Program-made: the position numbers and the translations under genes | The notes under the pieces: model-generated | Database searches by the model: none | What the model saw: only the letters and a program-made list of their open reading frames with translations | Told to the model about the DNA's origin: nothing | Part shown: piece after piece, positions 16,378-24,166 of the stretch | Layout of the letters: each line of letters begins with the position of its first letter | How positions within the stretch are numbered: position 1 is the first letter of the stretch | NCBI RefSeq assembly: GCF_004117055.1 | Contig: NZ_CP026363.1 | Span: 4,884,501-4,948,500 of the forward strand | Length of the DNA: 64,000 nucleotides | Reading direction: 5' to 3' | Source: Brevibacillus agri | GTDB lineage: Bacteria > Bacillota > Bacilli > Brevibacillales > Brevibacillaceae

Positions 16378-18135
16378 TCACTGTCCGGCTGGCTGGCACG
16401 GAAAGGTCATGACAACCTCCGTTCCTTTTCCCGGCTGGCTTTTGACGTCGATTTGCCCTCCGTGCGCGATGACGAGCTGCTTCGCAATCGCCATTCCCAA
16501 TCCTGTCCCGCTCGTGTCCTCCTCGGTATGGCCTCCGCGGTAATAGCGCTCGAACAAGTTTGCCAACGTTTTTTCATCCATCCCCGGGCCGTTGTCCGCA
16601 ATCCGGACAACAAAGCTGTCTGGTGCTGCGAGGCTAACCTCTACGCGCACAGCCGTCCCTTTCGGCGTATGCCGGATCGCATTCGTCAAAATGTTGATGA
16701 TGATTCGCGAAAACCATTTCGGATCGACCATCGCGACTATTTTTTCCTCGCGCGCCTCAAACCCGATATCGTGCCCGGCTGCGTCCGGCTCGTTGACCAG
16801 GTCAGCCGTAATGCGGCGGATCGCCTCCACGACCGGGACGGGTTCCTTGACCATGGACAGCGCATGGTTTTTCAGGCGGTACGTCAGGTTCAAGTCTTCA
16901 ATCAGGCCGTTCATGTAGTCTGCCTTTTCCCGGATCGTCCGGCCAAACTGGCTGACTTCCCCTCTGCCCCACTCGTACTGCTCCGACTCCAGCATCGTCG
17001 CATAGCCGAAAATCGAGCTGAGCGGCGTCTTCAGGTCGTGGGAAAGCCCGGATATCCATTCCTCGCGCGTTCTCTCCACGTCCTTTTGCCGTTCCTCATT
17101 CGCCTGCAGCGTATGGCTGAGCTTCGCCAGCGCGTCAAAAATGTCCTGAAAGACGGCAAACGACTTCTTGCGCTTCCCTTTTCGCGTCGTCCCGACACGC
17201 CGTCCGTTTTTTCCTGTCGGCTCTGCATAGCGCCCCTGCGCCAGATTGCCCAGCCAGTTCACCATGTGCAACAGCGGCTTCCCGATGCGCAGCGCATACC
17301 AACTGCCTGCGAACAGCACGGACACGATCAGGATAATCCCCACCTGCCAAAAGGTGTCCGCGATCATGCTGTCGACAGACTCTGCGGCAGCTCCGGGACG
17401 GTACCACGGATTCGCCATACCGACTACGTACGTAAGCCCGCTCTCCTTGTCGTAACGGCTGACGGTAAAGTCCGGAGTATTTCTGTTTTCGTTTTCCATC
17501 TGCAACAGTTGGATCAAGTCGAGTTGCTCGGCCATCTGTGGCGCGTTGTACTGTCCGCTGAGCCGCCCTTGCCGATCATAGACGGCGTACCACGCCTTTT
17601 CCCGGGAAAAGCTCTGCGCCAGCTCGGCCGGGACAGCCGCACCGTTGGCAGGCTTCGCTGCGAGCAGTTTTGCCATCAAGGCATTTTCCGGCGCGGGTGC
17701 TCCGTACAACACGATTGCTTTTTTGTTTGTGTTTGCCTCCGGCAGATCCACTACCCAATGCTTGACGTGGTAGAGAGCGCTCTCGTCATTTTGCGCCTGC
17801 GTGATCCACTCTCCAGGCTCGTACTCCTGCGGAACATTGTCCGGCGTGCGGTACGCGTACAGCAGCTTGCCGTTGCGGTCGATGATTTGCAGCCAGCCGT
17901 TGTGGCTGTCGACACTTTTTCGTACCCGGTCGTTGACGCTGACTTTTCCCTGCTCGTATTCAAGCTGCATTTGCAGGTCGGAAGCCACCAGGCGCGACAA
18001 GTCTGCCTCCATCTCCTCGTTCATCAGCCGAATGCCCAAAAGAACCAGCGACACGATCAGGCACAGGAGCAGCACCAGCAAAAAGCCGAAAAACTGGCGG
18101 ACGTATTGCAGAATCAGTTTTTTGCGCAGGTTCAT
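16378..18135 (-). CDS. Sensor histidine kinase
   Basis: A 585-residue kinase. An N-terminal membrane helix (about 15-36) and a second (about 264-282) enclose a large extracytoplasmic sensor of about 225 residues with a PAS/Cache-like core (GWLQIIDRNGKLLYAYRTPD). A HAMP-like linker with a very basic stretch (GRRVGTTRKGKRKKS) precedes the HisKA box, phospho-acceptor His 366 (GLSHDLKTPLSS). The ATPase domain has N box ILTNAIRHTP, G1 DNGPGM and G2 GTGLGMAIAKQLV. The start overlaps the regulator stop (ATGA). The pair is divergent from an ABC-2 exporter that it may control. Confidence 0.9.
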   Translation of the reverse strand: MNLRKKLILQYVRQFFGFLLVLLLCLIVSLVLLGIRLMNEEMEADLSRLVASDLQMQLEYEQGKVSVNDRVRKSVDSHNGWLQIIDRNGKLLYAYRTPDNVPQEYEPGEWITQAQNDESALYHVKHWVVDLPEANTNKKAIVLYGAPAPENALMAKLLAAKPANGAAVPAELAQSFSREKAWYAVYDRQGRLSGQYNAPQMAEQLDLIQLLQMENENRNTPDFTVSRYDKESGLTYVVGMANPWYRPGAAAESVDSMIADTFWQVGIILIVSVLFAGSWYALRIGKPLLHMVNWLGNLAQGRYAEPTGKNGRRVGTTRKGKRKKSFAVFQDIFDALAKLSHTLQANEERQKDVERTREEWISGLSHDLKTPLSSIFGYATMLESEQYEWGRGEVSQFGRTIREKADYMNGLIEDLNLTYRLKNHALSMVKEPVPVVEAIRRITADLVNEPDAAGHDIGFEAREEKIVAMVDPKWFSRIIINILTNAIRHTPKGTAVRVEVSLAAPDSFVVRIADNGPGMDEKTLANLFERYYRGGHTEEDTSGTGLGMAIAKQLVIAHGGQIDVKSQPGKGTEVVMTFPCQPAGQ

Positions 18136-18854
18136 GCCTGTCTCCCTGGCGTCACCAGCTTGTAGCCCAACCCTCTTACAGTAAGCAAATACTTGGGCTG
18201 TCCCGGATTTTCCTCGATTCGCTGGCGGAGCTTGTGGATGTGCACCATCACTGTATTTTCATCAAACAATCCGTACTCGTCCTTCCAGACGTGATCGTAT
18301 ATTTGCTCTTTGGTGAACACGCGGTTTGGATGCTGGCAAAAAAACACGAGCAAGGAAAACACCTGCGCCGGGCAGTCCACCTGCTCGCCGCCTACGATCA
18401 GCTCGGCAGCATCCGCATTGACCTGGAAACGGCCGAAGTCGTAAATTTTTGGCTCCGGGGGTGCAGCAGGAGCGGCCATTCCCATTGTCCGGCGCAGGTG
18501 GGCCTTCATCCGGGCGACGACCTCAAGCGGGTGAAACGGCTTCGTAATATAATCGTCAGCCCCGTGGGCAAAGCCGCTCAGCTTGTCAAAATCCGTTCCT
18601 TTCGCCGTCAGGAAAAAAATCGGCGCCTTCGTGCGCTGGCGAACGGCGGAGCATAGCTCGAAGCCGTTTTTGTCCGGCAGCATCACATCGAGAATCAGCA
18701 AATCATAGCGGCGCTCCTCTACCAATCGCAACGCCTGCTCTGCTCGCGTGCACGTATCTATGTAAACGAAGCCTTCTTTTTGCAGCACCGTTTTCAGCAT
18801 GTGCAAAATCGCTTCCTCGTCGTCTACCAGCAAGATTTTCGCTTCTTTTTCCAC
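18132..18854 (-). CDS. OmpR-family response regulator
   Basis: A 240-residue regulator with GTG start at 18854 behind GGGAGTGAG. Receiver: VDDEEAIL, phospho-Asp in LLILDVMLPDKNG, FFLTAKG, YITKPFH. A short Ala/Pro linker (APAAPPEP) leads to the winged-helix domain ending in HIHKLRQRIEENPG and TVRGLGYKLV. First gene of a regulator-kinase operon; divergent from the ABC exporter genes starting at 18,992, with about 130 bases shared between them. Confidence 0.92.
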   Translation of the reverse strand: MEKEAKILLVDDEEAILHMLKTVLQKEGFVYIDTCTRAEQALRLVEERRYDLLILDVMLPDKNGFELCSAVRQRTKAPIFFLTAKGTDFDKLSGFAHGADDYITKPFHPLEVVARMKAHLRRTMGMAAPAAPPEPKIYDFGRFQVNADAAELIVGGEQVDCPAQVFSLLVFFCQHPNRVFTKEQIYDHVWKDEYGLFDENTVMVHIHKLRQRIEENPGQPKYLLTVRGLGYKLVTPGRQA

Positions 18855-18991
18855 GTTCTCACTCCCTTTTTCTCCTTCATCATATCACGGGCGAGGGGCG
18901 GCTACGAAAAAGATAAGGTAATGGTAAGGTTGCGGTTTCGTACAGGAAAGATTCGTCGCTTATGCTGAAAGGGAAAGGAGCGATCACGCTT

Positions 18992-19675
18992 ATGTGGGCT
19001 ATTTGCAGGCACGAATATGTTCGATTGTTTAAAAGCATCAAGTCATTGATTACGATCGCCTTTATCGTCGGCGTATCGTATTGGGTTTCCGATCTGGTCA
19101 ATCGGGCGGCGGCTTTTGTCCCGGCACAGGATCTGGCGCAGGGGCACGCCCTCGGTATTTTTACACTGATTATGCTCCTGGGGCCGCTGTTCGTATTCAG
19201 CTTGTCCCATGACGTCATCAACCGCGAGCTGGCGGGGCGGACGATGCGGTTTCTCGTCACGCGCACGTCCCGGAACCAGATTGTCCTCGGGAAATTTCTC
19301 GGGGTCGTCTGCTTCTGGCTGAGCTGTCTTGCGATTACGTTCGGCGTGGTGCTGGTCACTGTCCATACGTTTGACGGCAAAACCTTTTGGCAGTGCCTGT
19401 CGCTGCTCGTCTATTGCATCTCGCTGGCGCTCTTGCTCTCGCTTGTGGTCCCTCGGCCGAGCTACACAATGTTTCTCGGCATCGTCGCCGCGATGCTTCT
19501 GCCTGGACTCGGATTGTGGAGCACCTTCTCCGACCATCCGGCCGCTCAGTGGATCGCCTATTTGACCCCGTTTGTGTTTATGGAAAAAGGCGGCGCCTGG
19601 ATCGGGTTTATCTGGCTCTATGCCGCTCTGTTTCTCGGCGCTTCCATGTACTTGTTCCAAAGGAGGGATTGTTGA
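18992..19675 (+). CDS. ABC-2 type exporter permease
   Basis: A 227-residue protein with six predicted membrane helices, typical of ABC-2 permeases. ATG 18992 (MWAICRHEYVRLFKSIKSL) is chosen because AAAGGAG lies upstream; an in-frame ATG at 18962 is the alternative. The VINRELAGRTMRFLVTRTSR segment after helix 2 is the cytoplasmic motif that contacts the ATPase in this family. The stop shares a base with the start of the ATPase gene (TGATG). The substrate is unknown; such small exporters often move peptides, lantibiotics or drugs. Confidence 0.85.
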   Translation: MWAICRHEYVRLFKSIKSLITIAFIVGVSYWVSDLVNRAAAFVPAQDLAQGHALGIFTLIMLLGPLFVFSLSHDVINRELAGRTMRFLVTRTSRNQIVLGKFLGVVCFWLSCLAITFGVVLVTVHTFDGKTFWQCLSLLVYCISLALLLSLVVPRPSYTMFLGIVAAMLLPGLGLWSTFSDHPAAQWIAYLTPFVFMEKGGAWIGFIWLYAALFLGASMYLFQRRDC

Positions 19676-20592
19676 TGGCCGTCATTGAAACGCTGCAATT
19701 GAGCAAACGCTTCGGGGATCGCACCGTTGTCGATCAGGTGAGCTTATCCGTGCGAGGCGGAGAAATTTTCGGGTTTCTGGGGAGAAACGGGGCGGGGAAG
19801 TCTACGTTTATCAACATGCTGACGGGCATCATCCGCCCGAGCTCGGGCCGTATCCGGATGTTCGGCCACGATGTCCAGACGGAAGACTGGAAGCGACGCA
19901 TTGGCGTGTTGCCCGATTATTCCACCTTTTACGACTCTCTGTCTGCTGCGGATCACCTGCGCTATTTCGCCCGCGTCAAAAAAGTTGGACTGACGCATGA
20001 GGACTGCATGCGCATCCTCGACGCCGTAGAGCTTGGCGAACACGCTGCGCGCAAAGCCAAAACGTTTTCCTTCGGGATGAAAAAGAAGCTGGGCATTGCC
20101 CAGGCAATGGTCGGCGACCCGGAGATTTTGTTCCTCGACGAGCCGACCTCCGGCGTTGACGTCGAGTCAGCCCTGCACATTCAGGAGCTGCTGTTGCGCT
20201 TGCATCAGCAAGGCAAAACGATTTTCATGACCTCGCACAACTTGCACGAGGTAGAGAAAATTTGCACCCGCATCGCGATTATGAAAAGCGGCAAGATCGC
20301 TTCAGAAGGCAGCCTCACCGAACTGCAGGCCGCCCAGCAAGCCTGGCGGCAGGTCCAAGTGCGCCACTCCGCCTTTTCCGCAGAAGAACAAGCCGCGCTG
20401 CGCGCCTTTGTCGAGTCGCTGGGCCGCAACATCCGTTGGGGAGAAGGCCGCTTCCAGCTTCAGGTAGATGAGGAGCAAAAGGTGGCCGCATTGGTGCGCG
20501 CCCTCGTGCAAGCGCGTGTGGACATTTACGGCGTGAACGTCGATGTGCCCTCTCTGGAAAAAATATTTATGCAGGAGGATGGGGATGTCTAG
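19675..20592 (+). CDS. ABC-2 exporter ATPase (CcmA/DrrA-like)
   Basis: A 305-residue ATPase. Walker A GRNGAGKST (about 38), signature FSFGMKKKLG in place of LSGGQ as usual for this subfamily, Walker B EILFLDEPTSG, H-loop MTSHNLHEVE. The C-terminal 90 residues form the regulatory extension common in exporters of antibiotics or peptides. Start ATG 19675 has AGGAGGG inside the permease gene end. It overlaps a small membrane protein gene at its 3' end. Confidence 0.92.
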   Translation: MAVIETLQLSKRFGDRTVVDQVSLSVRGGEIFGFLGRNGAGKSTFINMLTGIIRPSSGRIRMFGHDVQTEDWKRRIGVLPDYSTFYDSLSAADHLRYFARVKKVGLTHEDCMRILDAVELGEHAARKAKTFSFGMKKKLGIAQAMVGDPEILFLDEPTSGVDVESALHIQELLLRLHQQGKTIFMTSHNLHEVEKICTRIAIMKSGKIASEGSLTELQAAQQAWRQVQVRHSAFSAEEQAALRAFVESLGRNIRWGEGRFQLQVDEEQKVAALVRALVQARVDIYGVNVDVPSLEKIFMQEDGDV

Positions 20593-20758
20593 TGGAGTTT
20601 TTACGTTGATTCTGGCGACAGTGTTGGCGTATCGGCTGATATTTGGAAATGGCGAGTGGACTGTTTCGATGTATATCGTCTGCGGGCTGCTCGCGGTCAA
20701 TCTGGCCTGGGCGGCAAAGCGGTGGAGCGAGCGGAAAGCTGCGCGGCGAGGGGAATAG
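20585..20758 (+). CDS. Small membrane protein of the ABC exporter operon
   Basis: A 57-residue protein with two predicted membrane helices (VFTLILATVLAYRLIF and VSMYIVCGLLAVNLAW) and a basic C-terminus (KRWSERKAARRGE). ATG 20585 follows AGGAGG that lies within the end of the ATPase gene; the two genes overlap by 8 bases. It may be an accessory subunit of the exporter. No family is recognised. Confidence 0.7.
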   Translation: MSSGVFTLILATVLAYRLIFGNGEWTVSMYIVCGLLAVNLAWAAKRWSERKAARRGE

Positions 20759-20855
20759 AAAAAGACAGCTCTTGACCCGGCTGTAGCGAAAACACGCGCA
20801 AGCTGCGGTTGGCAGGGTGGCGATTTCGTTGGCGGAGGGAAAGAGCTGTCTTTTT
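20759..20855. repeat. Long-loop inverted repeat after the ABC operon
   Basis: AAAAAGACAGCTCTT (20759-20773) and AAGAGCTGTCTTTTT (20841-20855) are perfect 15-base inverted repeats separated by 67 bases. The right arm ends in T5, so it may end the ABC transcript, but the loop is far longer than in normal terminators and is itself GC-rich. Confidence 0.6.
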
Positions 20856-20887
20856 GGGGAGGTTGTTGATGGGGGGGGTAAATGCTG

Positions 20888-21060
20888 GCTACGAGTGAGT
20901 ATAGCTACTGTTGTGGCCGTCGATCTGTCGTAAGTTATACTACAGGCTACTGCTGCAGCCCGTCGCTGCTGTCGCAAGTTTACTACTGGCTACTGCTGTG
21001 GCTGGCGCTGCTGGCACAAGTTTACTACTGGCTACTGCTGCGGTCCGACGCTACTGTCAC
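20888..21060. repeat. Degenerate 42-44-base tandem repeat, about four copies
   Basis: Units begin AAGTT(T)A at 20932, 20976 and 21018 and contain CTACTGGCTACTGCTG followed by a variable GC-rich half; a more degenerate unit precedes at about 20,888. The gene-free stretch 20,759-21,069 holds only this array and the inverted repeat. No supported gene overlaps the array; frames through it give low-complexity Tyr/Leu/Cys-rich peptides without a ribosome binding site. Confidence 0.75.
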
Positions 21061-21069
21061 AACTCCACA

Positions 21070-21807
21070 CTACAAATACGCTGGCAACTGCTCCAGCCGT
21101 TCGATAACGGCCAGCGGCTGATGAGCAGAAGTGGCCTTTTTCCCACGTGGATTCAGCCAGACAGCGGAAAACCCCGCATCAATAGCTCCTGCCACATCCG
21201 CTTCCCATGTATCGCCAACAAACAGCACCTCGCTGCTCGCCACGCCGAATCGCTCTTGCGCCGCCGCATAAATCCGCGGGTCCGGCTTATGGTAGCCGAG
21301 CAGCTCGGAAATCACCACCCGCTCTTGCGGGAAGTAAGCAGACAGCCCCAAACGCTCCAGCTTGATAAACGCCATGTCTACCGGACCATTGGTGACGATG
21401 CCAAGCTTATGCTCCTCTGCCAGCTTCGCGATGACAGCCTGCACAGCCGGATCAGGCTGGACGGCCTCGAGGCAAGCCGCCTGGTAAGTCCGCTGGAAAT
21501 CGTCAGCCTCTTCTACTGCGATCGTGCGGTTTAAGTCGGCCATGGCCCTCTGCAGGCGCAACTGGCGATACTGCGTAAAATCGTACTTTTTCGCTATAAC
21601 ATCCACCCACAGATCGTCTCCGTGGCGGCGCAACGCCGCAAGCAGCTCCGCGCCGTCCAGGTCAGTCGTGAGTGCATGTGTGGCAATCGTCTGCTGCATC
21701 CCTTTTTCCCAGCAAGCAGAAAAATCAAACAGCGTATCGTCGAGATCAAACAATATCGTGCTGAATCGAGACAAGATGGTCACTTCCTCTTCCCTGTTTT
21801 CCTCCAT
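21070..21807 (-). CDS. HAD-superfamily hydrolase (YjjG/YfnB-like nucleotidase)
   Basis: A 245-residue phosphatase. Motif I is FDLDDTLFDF (nucleophile Asp and acid/base Asp), motif II VTNGPV, motif III Lys in YHKPDPRIY, motif IV GDTWEADV. The cap is of the C1 helical type between motifs I and II. These features match pyrimidine 5'-nucleotidases such as YjjG and YfnB, which dephosphorylate non-canonical nucleotides. ATG 21807 has AGAGG close upstream; a later TTG with a better-spaced site is possible and would remove about a dozen residues. Confidence 0.88.
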   Translation of the reverse strand: MEENREEEVTILSRFSTILFDLDDTLFDFSACWEKGMQQTIATHALTTDLDGAELLAALRRHGDDLWVDVIAKKYDFTQYRQLRLQRAMADLNRTIAVEEADDFQRTYQAACLEAVQPDPAVQAVIAKLAEEHKLGIVTNGPVDMAFIKLERLGLSAYFPQERVVISELLGYHKPDPRIYAAAQERFGVASSEVLFVGDTWEADVAGAIDAGFSAVWLNPRGKKATSAHQPLAVIERLEQLPAYL

Positions 21808-21922
21808 TTTTCCTCTAAAAAATATCTGCGTGAGCCGCTGTCTTTTGCTAAGATCATTGTAACGGATTATCGGCGTCACCATAACAATTTTGGCACATTT
21901 TACGAAAAAGGAGGCTGACGGT

Positions 21923-22423
21923 ATGTCAGAAGAAAAAATCGACCAACTGCTGGAAGGAATGAATGAGCTTCGTTTGGTTACGCGCGCCATTTTGGACAGG
22001 CAGGACGAGACAGACGCCAAGCTGGAAGCTTTAACGATGGAGGTGCATCAGCTTAAAGGTGAGGTCGCTGAGCTGAAGCATGATGTAGCTGTGCTCAAGC
22101 AGGACGTGGCTGAGCTGAAGCATGATGTAGCTGTGCTCAAGCAGGACGTGGCTGAGTTGAAGCATGATGTAGCTGTGCTCAAGCAGGACGTGGCTGAGTT
22201 GAAGCATGAGGTGGCCGTACTCAAGCAGGATGTTGCCGAGTTAAAGCAAGATGTCAACGTGCTCAAACAGGACGTGGCTGAACTAAAACAAGACGTCGCC
22301 CTGCTCAAACAGGACATGGCAGATGTCAAAGACGGCCAGGACCGCCACGAACGCGTGCTGGAAACGCTTGCCCTGCGTGCGCTGGAGTGGAATGCGTTTC
22401 GCCTCGACCAACTGCGCAAGTAA
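21923..22423 (+). CDS. Coiled-coil protein built of 14-residue repeats
   Basis: A 166-residue protein starting at ATG 21923 behind AAAGGAGG. After a short N-terminal region (MSEEKIDQLLEGMNELRLV) come about six tandem copies of a 14-residue unit, DVAELKHDVAVLKQ, which is two heptads; hydrophobic V/L residues occupy a and d positions, so it should form a long parallel coiled coil. The DNA is also repetitive (42-base units, two to three of them nearly identical), so copy number may vary. A conserved-looking C-terminus (LETLALRALEWNAFRLDQLR) follows. No membrane segment. Similar 'tail-fibre-like' repeats occur in Bacilli without known function. Confidence 0.75.
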   Translation: MSEEKIDQLLEGMNELRLVTRAILDRQDETDAKLEALTMEVHQLKGEVAELKHDVAVLKQDVAELKHDVAVLKQDVAELKHDVAVLKQDVAELKHEVAVLKQDVAELKQDVNVLKQDVAELKQDVALLKQDMADVKDGQDRHERVLETLALRALEWNAFRLDQLRK

Positions 22424-22482
22424 GCGTGCAGGCAAGGCAGGAGGCAAGTGACCATCGTCCATTGCCCCCATTGCATCGAAGG

Positions 22483-22893
22483 TTATGTGGCTGCCAGCTC
22501 TTTTTCCAACGCGGCTTTCAATTCATCCGGCAGCGCGACCGACCGTCTCGTGTTCGCATCGATCATGACCATTGTGACATCGGCGTCTGCGGCCAGCACG
22601 TCCTCGCTGTTGTACAGCTCATGGCGAATCACGAAGCTTTTTTCTCCAACCCGCAGCGCAGTCGTAAGCGCGTACACCTCTTCGCGCATATGCAGCTCTT
22701 TTCGATAGTTGATATTGATATTGACAACCACAGGCATTACGGCCCGCCGCTTCAATTCATCGAGCGTAAATCCCAGTTGCCAGATCCAGTCAAACCTCGC
22801 CCACTCCATGTACTCCAAATATTTGGCATTGTTCACATGACCGATGACATCAATATCCGTAGATTGCACGGTAAACGCAAAGCGATGGGCCAT
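22483..22893 (-). CDS. Acyl-CoA thioesterase, hot-dog fold (4HBT family)
   Basis: A 136-residue protein. ATG 22893 (MAHRFAFTVQSTDIDVIGHV) follows AAGGAG; a GTG three codons earlier would overlap that site. The VQSTDIDVIGHVNNAKYLEYMEWAR region contains the D-x-x-G-H-V-N-N motif with the catalytic Asp of YbgC/FcbC-like thioesterases. It hydrolyses acyl-CoA; the natural substrate is unknown. Monocistronic, convergent with the coiled-coil gene. Confidence 0.88.
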   Translation of the reverse strand: MAHRFAFTVQSTDIDVIGHVNNAKYLEYMEWARFDWIWQLGFTLDELKRRAVMPVVVNININYRKELHMREEVYALTTALRVGEKSFVIRHELYNSEDVLAADADVTMVMIDANTRRSVALPDELKAALEKELAAT

Positions 22894-23046
22894 CTCTCTC
22901 ACTCCTTGGACTGTTTCTTCCAGTATAACGAATATCGGTAACTGAGTGAATATTCATTCAAAATATTCCGAACGATTCTGCTGGTCTTTCCCTCTGTTTC
23001 TCCTATAATAAAAGAAAAGAACAAGCGATCTGGAAAGGATGGCTGG

Positions 23047-23502
23047 ATGTTTGAGCAGGAACTGCTGCCTTCGCTGCAAACGGCCCGCTCCCGTTACATG
23101 GACGCGCTGGCCAATCTGCAGGCTGACGAGCTTCCCTTAAAGCTCGCCCCGGGCTCTAATTCCATCGGCTTTTTGATTCGCCATATCGCCGAAGTCGAGT
23201 ATCGGTTCTGTCTGATGTTTTTTCAGCGTCCACTCCCTTCCGACGTCTCGTTGAGCACCATCGGCCCGGTCAAAGACGAAGGGAACTTCACCGATCTGGC
23301 GGCGCTTCTCGCCATCTGTGAAGCCTCGTACCGCCATCTGGTCGACTCTCTCGCTACGCTGCCGCCCGAAGCATGGGATGTTCCGTGCGAAGCTCCAATC
23401 GGCATCCTGACTCCCCGTCAGGCACTCGGACGCCTGATCTACCACATGGGCTATCACGGCGGACAGATCGGGCTGATTCGCAAATACGGAGGGACCAAAT
23501 GA
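23047..23502 (+). CDS. DinB-family protein
   Basis: A 151-residue four-helix-bundle protein. The metal-binding histidines fall in LIRHIAEVEYRF and in YHMGYHGGQIGLIRK, as in DinB/YfiT-like proteins, some of which are bacillithiol or mycothiol transferases. Start ATG 23047 behind GGAAAGG; a TATAAT lies at about 23,005. Its stop overlaps the start of a GNAT gene (ATGA), and that gene leads into the EamA leader, so the four reading frames form one unit, possibly for detoxification. That role is inference from family and context. Confidence 0.85.
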   Translation: MFEQELLPSLQTARSRYMDALANLQADELPLKLAPGSNSIGFLIRHIAEVEYRFCLMFFQRPLPSDVSLSTIGPVKDEGNFTDLAALLAICEASYRHLVDSLATLPPEAWDVPCEAPIGILTPRQALGRLIYHMGYHGGQIGLIRKYGGTK

Positions 23503-24023
23503 CACTGAAGCTCACCGGGGAAAGGCTCGCCATCCGCGAATTGCAGCGCGCAGATCTGCCGTTTGTGCTGGAGGTGTACAACAGCAACCCCGGGTACAAC
23601 CTGCTGCGCCACAACGTCAGCACCATGACTCTCAGCGAGCTGGAAGCGGAGTACGATTCGACACTTGCCATTCCCCAGGGATATTGGCTGCTTTTGGCCG
23701 TAGAAGGGACACCCGTTGGCGTGATGCACGTCGTCCTCGCAAGCGATAGCGAGCCGAAAAGCTGGATCAGCCTGCTCGTCTTGCACGCTTCCTGGCAGAA
23801 AAAAGGACTGGGTAAAGAAGCGGTGAAGCTGTTCGAGAGCTTCTGCGCCGTACACGGCACCCGGCACATCCATCATGGAGTCATCGCGCATAATGAGTCC
23901 GCTCTGCGCTTTTGGGGCAGGCTCGGCTACGAACAGTATCGCCAGGTGGAAGCGCCCGTTGGACTGCTGACGCAGCCAGTGCTTTTGGTCGCAAAATGGC
24001 TTGACTCCCCATCTGAGCCATAA
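23499..24023 (+). CDS. GNAT-family N-acetyltransferase
   Basis: A 174-residue acetyltransferase. ATG 23499 overlaps the DinB stop. N-terminus LTGERLAIRELQRADLPFV, motif A in LHASWQKKGLGKEAVKLFE (Q/R-x-x-G-x-G/A), and the C-terminal HNESALRFWGRLGYEQY are typical. The substrate is unknown; small-molecule amines, including antibiotics, are usual. Its stop codon is embedded in the AAGGAGG ribosome binding site of a 14-codon leader ORF, tying its translation to the downstream attenuator. Confidence 0.88.
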   Translation: MTLKLTGERLAIRELQRADLPFVLEVYNSNPGYNLLRHNVSTMTLSELEAEYDSTLAIPQGYWLLLAVEGTPVGVMHVVLASDSEPKSWISLLVLHASWQKKGLGKEAVKLFESFCAVHGTRHIHHGVIAHNESALRFWGRLGYEQYRQVEAPVGLLTQPVLLVAKWLDSPSEP

Positions 24024-24030
24024 GGAGGTG

Positions 24031-24159
24031 AACCGCAATGAAGCGTCGCCTGTTCGAATGTGATGTACCTGTCCTCGCCTAGTCGGTGAGGAAGCGGTTT
24101 TTCTAACGGCCTCCCGGCTAACAAGCCTGACTGTACCATTCAGATTCATTCCGGGAGGG
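24031..24159 (+). promoter_or_regulatory. Attenuator-like leader of the EamA exporter gene
   Basis: Three mutually linked elements are visible. AACCGC (24031-24036) can pair with GCGGTT (24094-24099), which runs into TTTTT. Inside it CCTCGCC (24073-24079) pairs with GGTGAGG (24085-24091) at the end of the leader ORF. Further on, CCTCCCGG (24110-24117) pairs perfectly with CCGGGAGG (24151-24158), which hides the GGGAGGG ribosome binding site of the exporter gene (start 24167). A ribosome stalled or terminating in the leader ORF would alter the first structure, and thereby the second. This resembles ribosome-mediated attenuation of resistance genes; the trigger is unknown. Confidence 0.6.
24038..24082 (+). 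CDS. Putative 14-residue leader peptide
   Basis: ATG 24038 follows AAGGAGG with ideal spacing and encodes MKRRLFECDVPVLA followed by TAG. It starts 14 bases after the GNAT stop and ends within a hairpin (24073-24091) that precedes the EamA exporter gene. Excellent initiation signals, small size and position inside alternative RNA structures point to a regulatory leader peptide rather than a functional protein. The Arg-Arg near the start and Cys-Asp-Val-Pro-Val near the end could be stall points; that is inference. Confidence 0.55.
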   Translation: MKRRLFECDVPVLA

Positions 24160-24166
24160 ACTATTC

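Noticed and set aside
20882..21121. 79-codon frame through the 43-base repeats
   Set aside because: Tyr/Leu/Cys-rich low-complexity product, no ribosome binding site, and it runs into the end of the HAD gene on the other strand.
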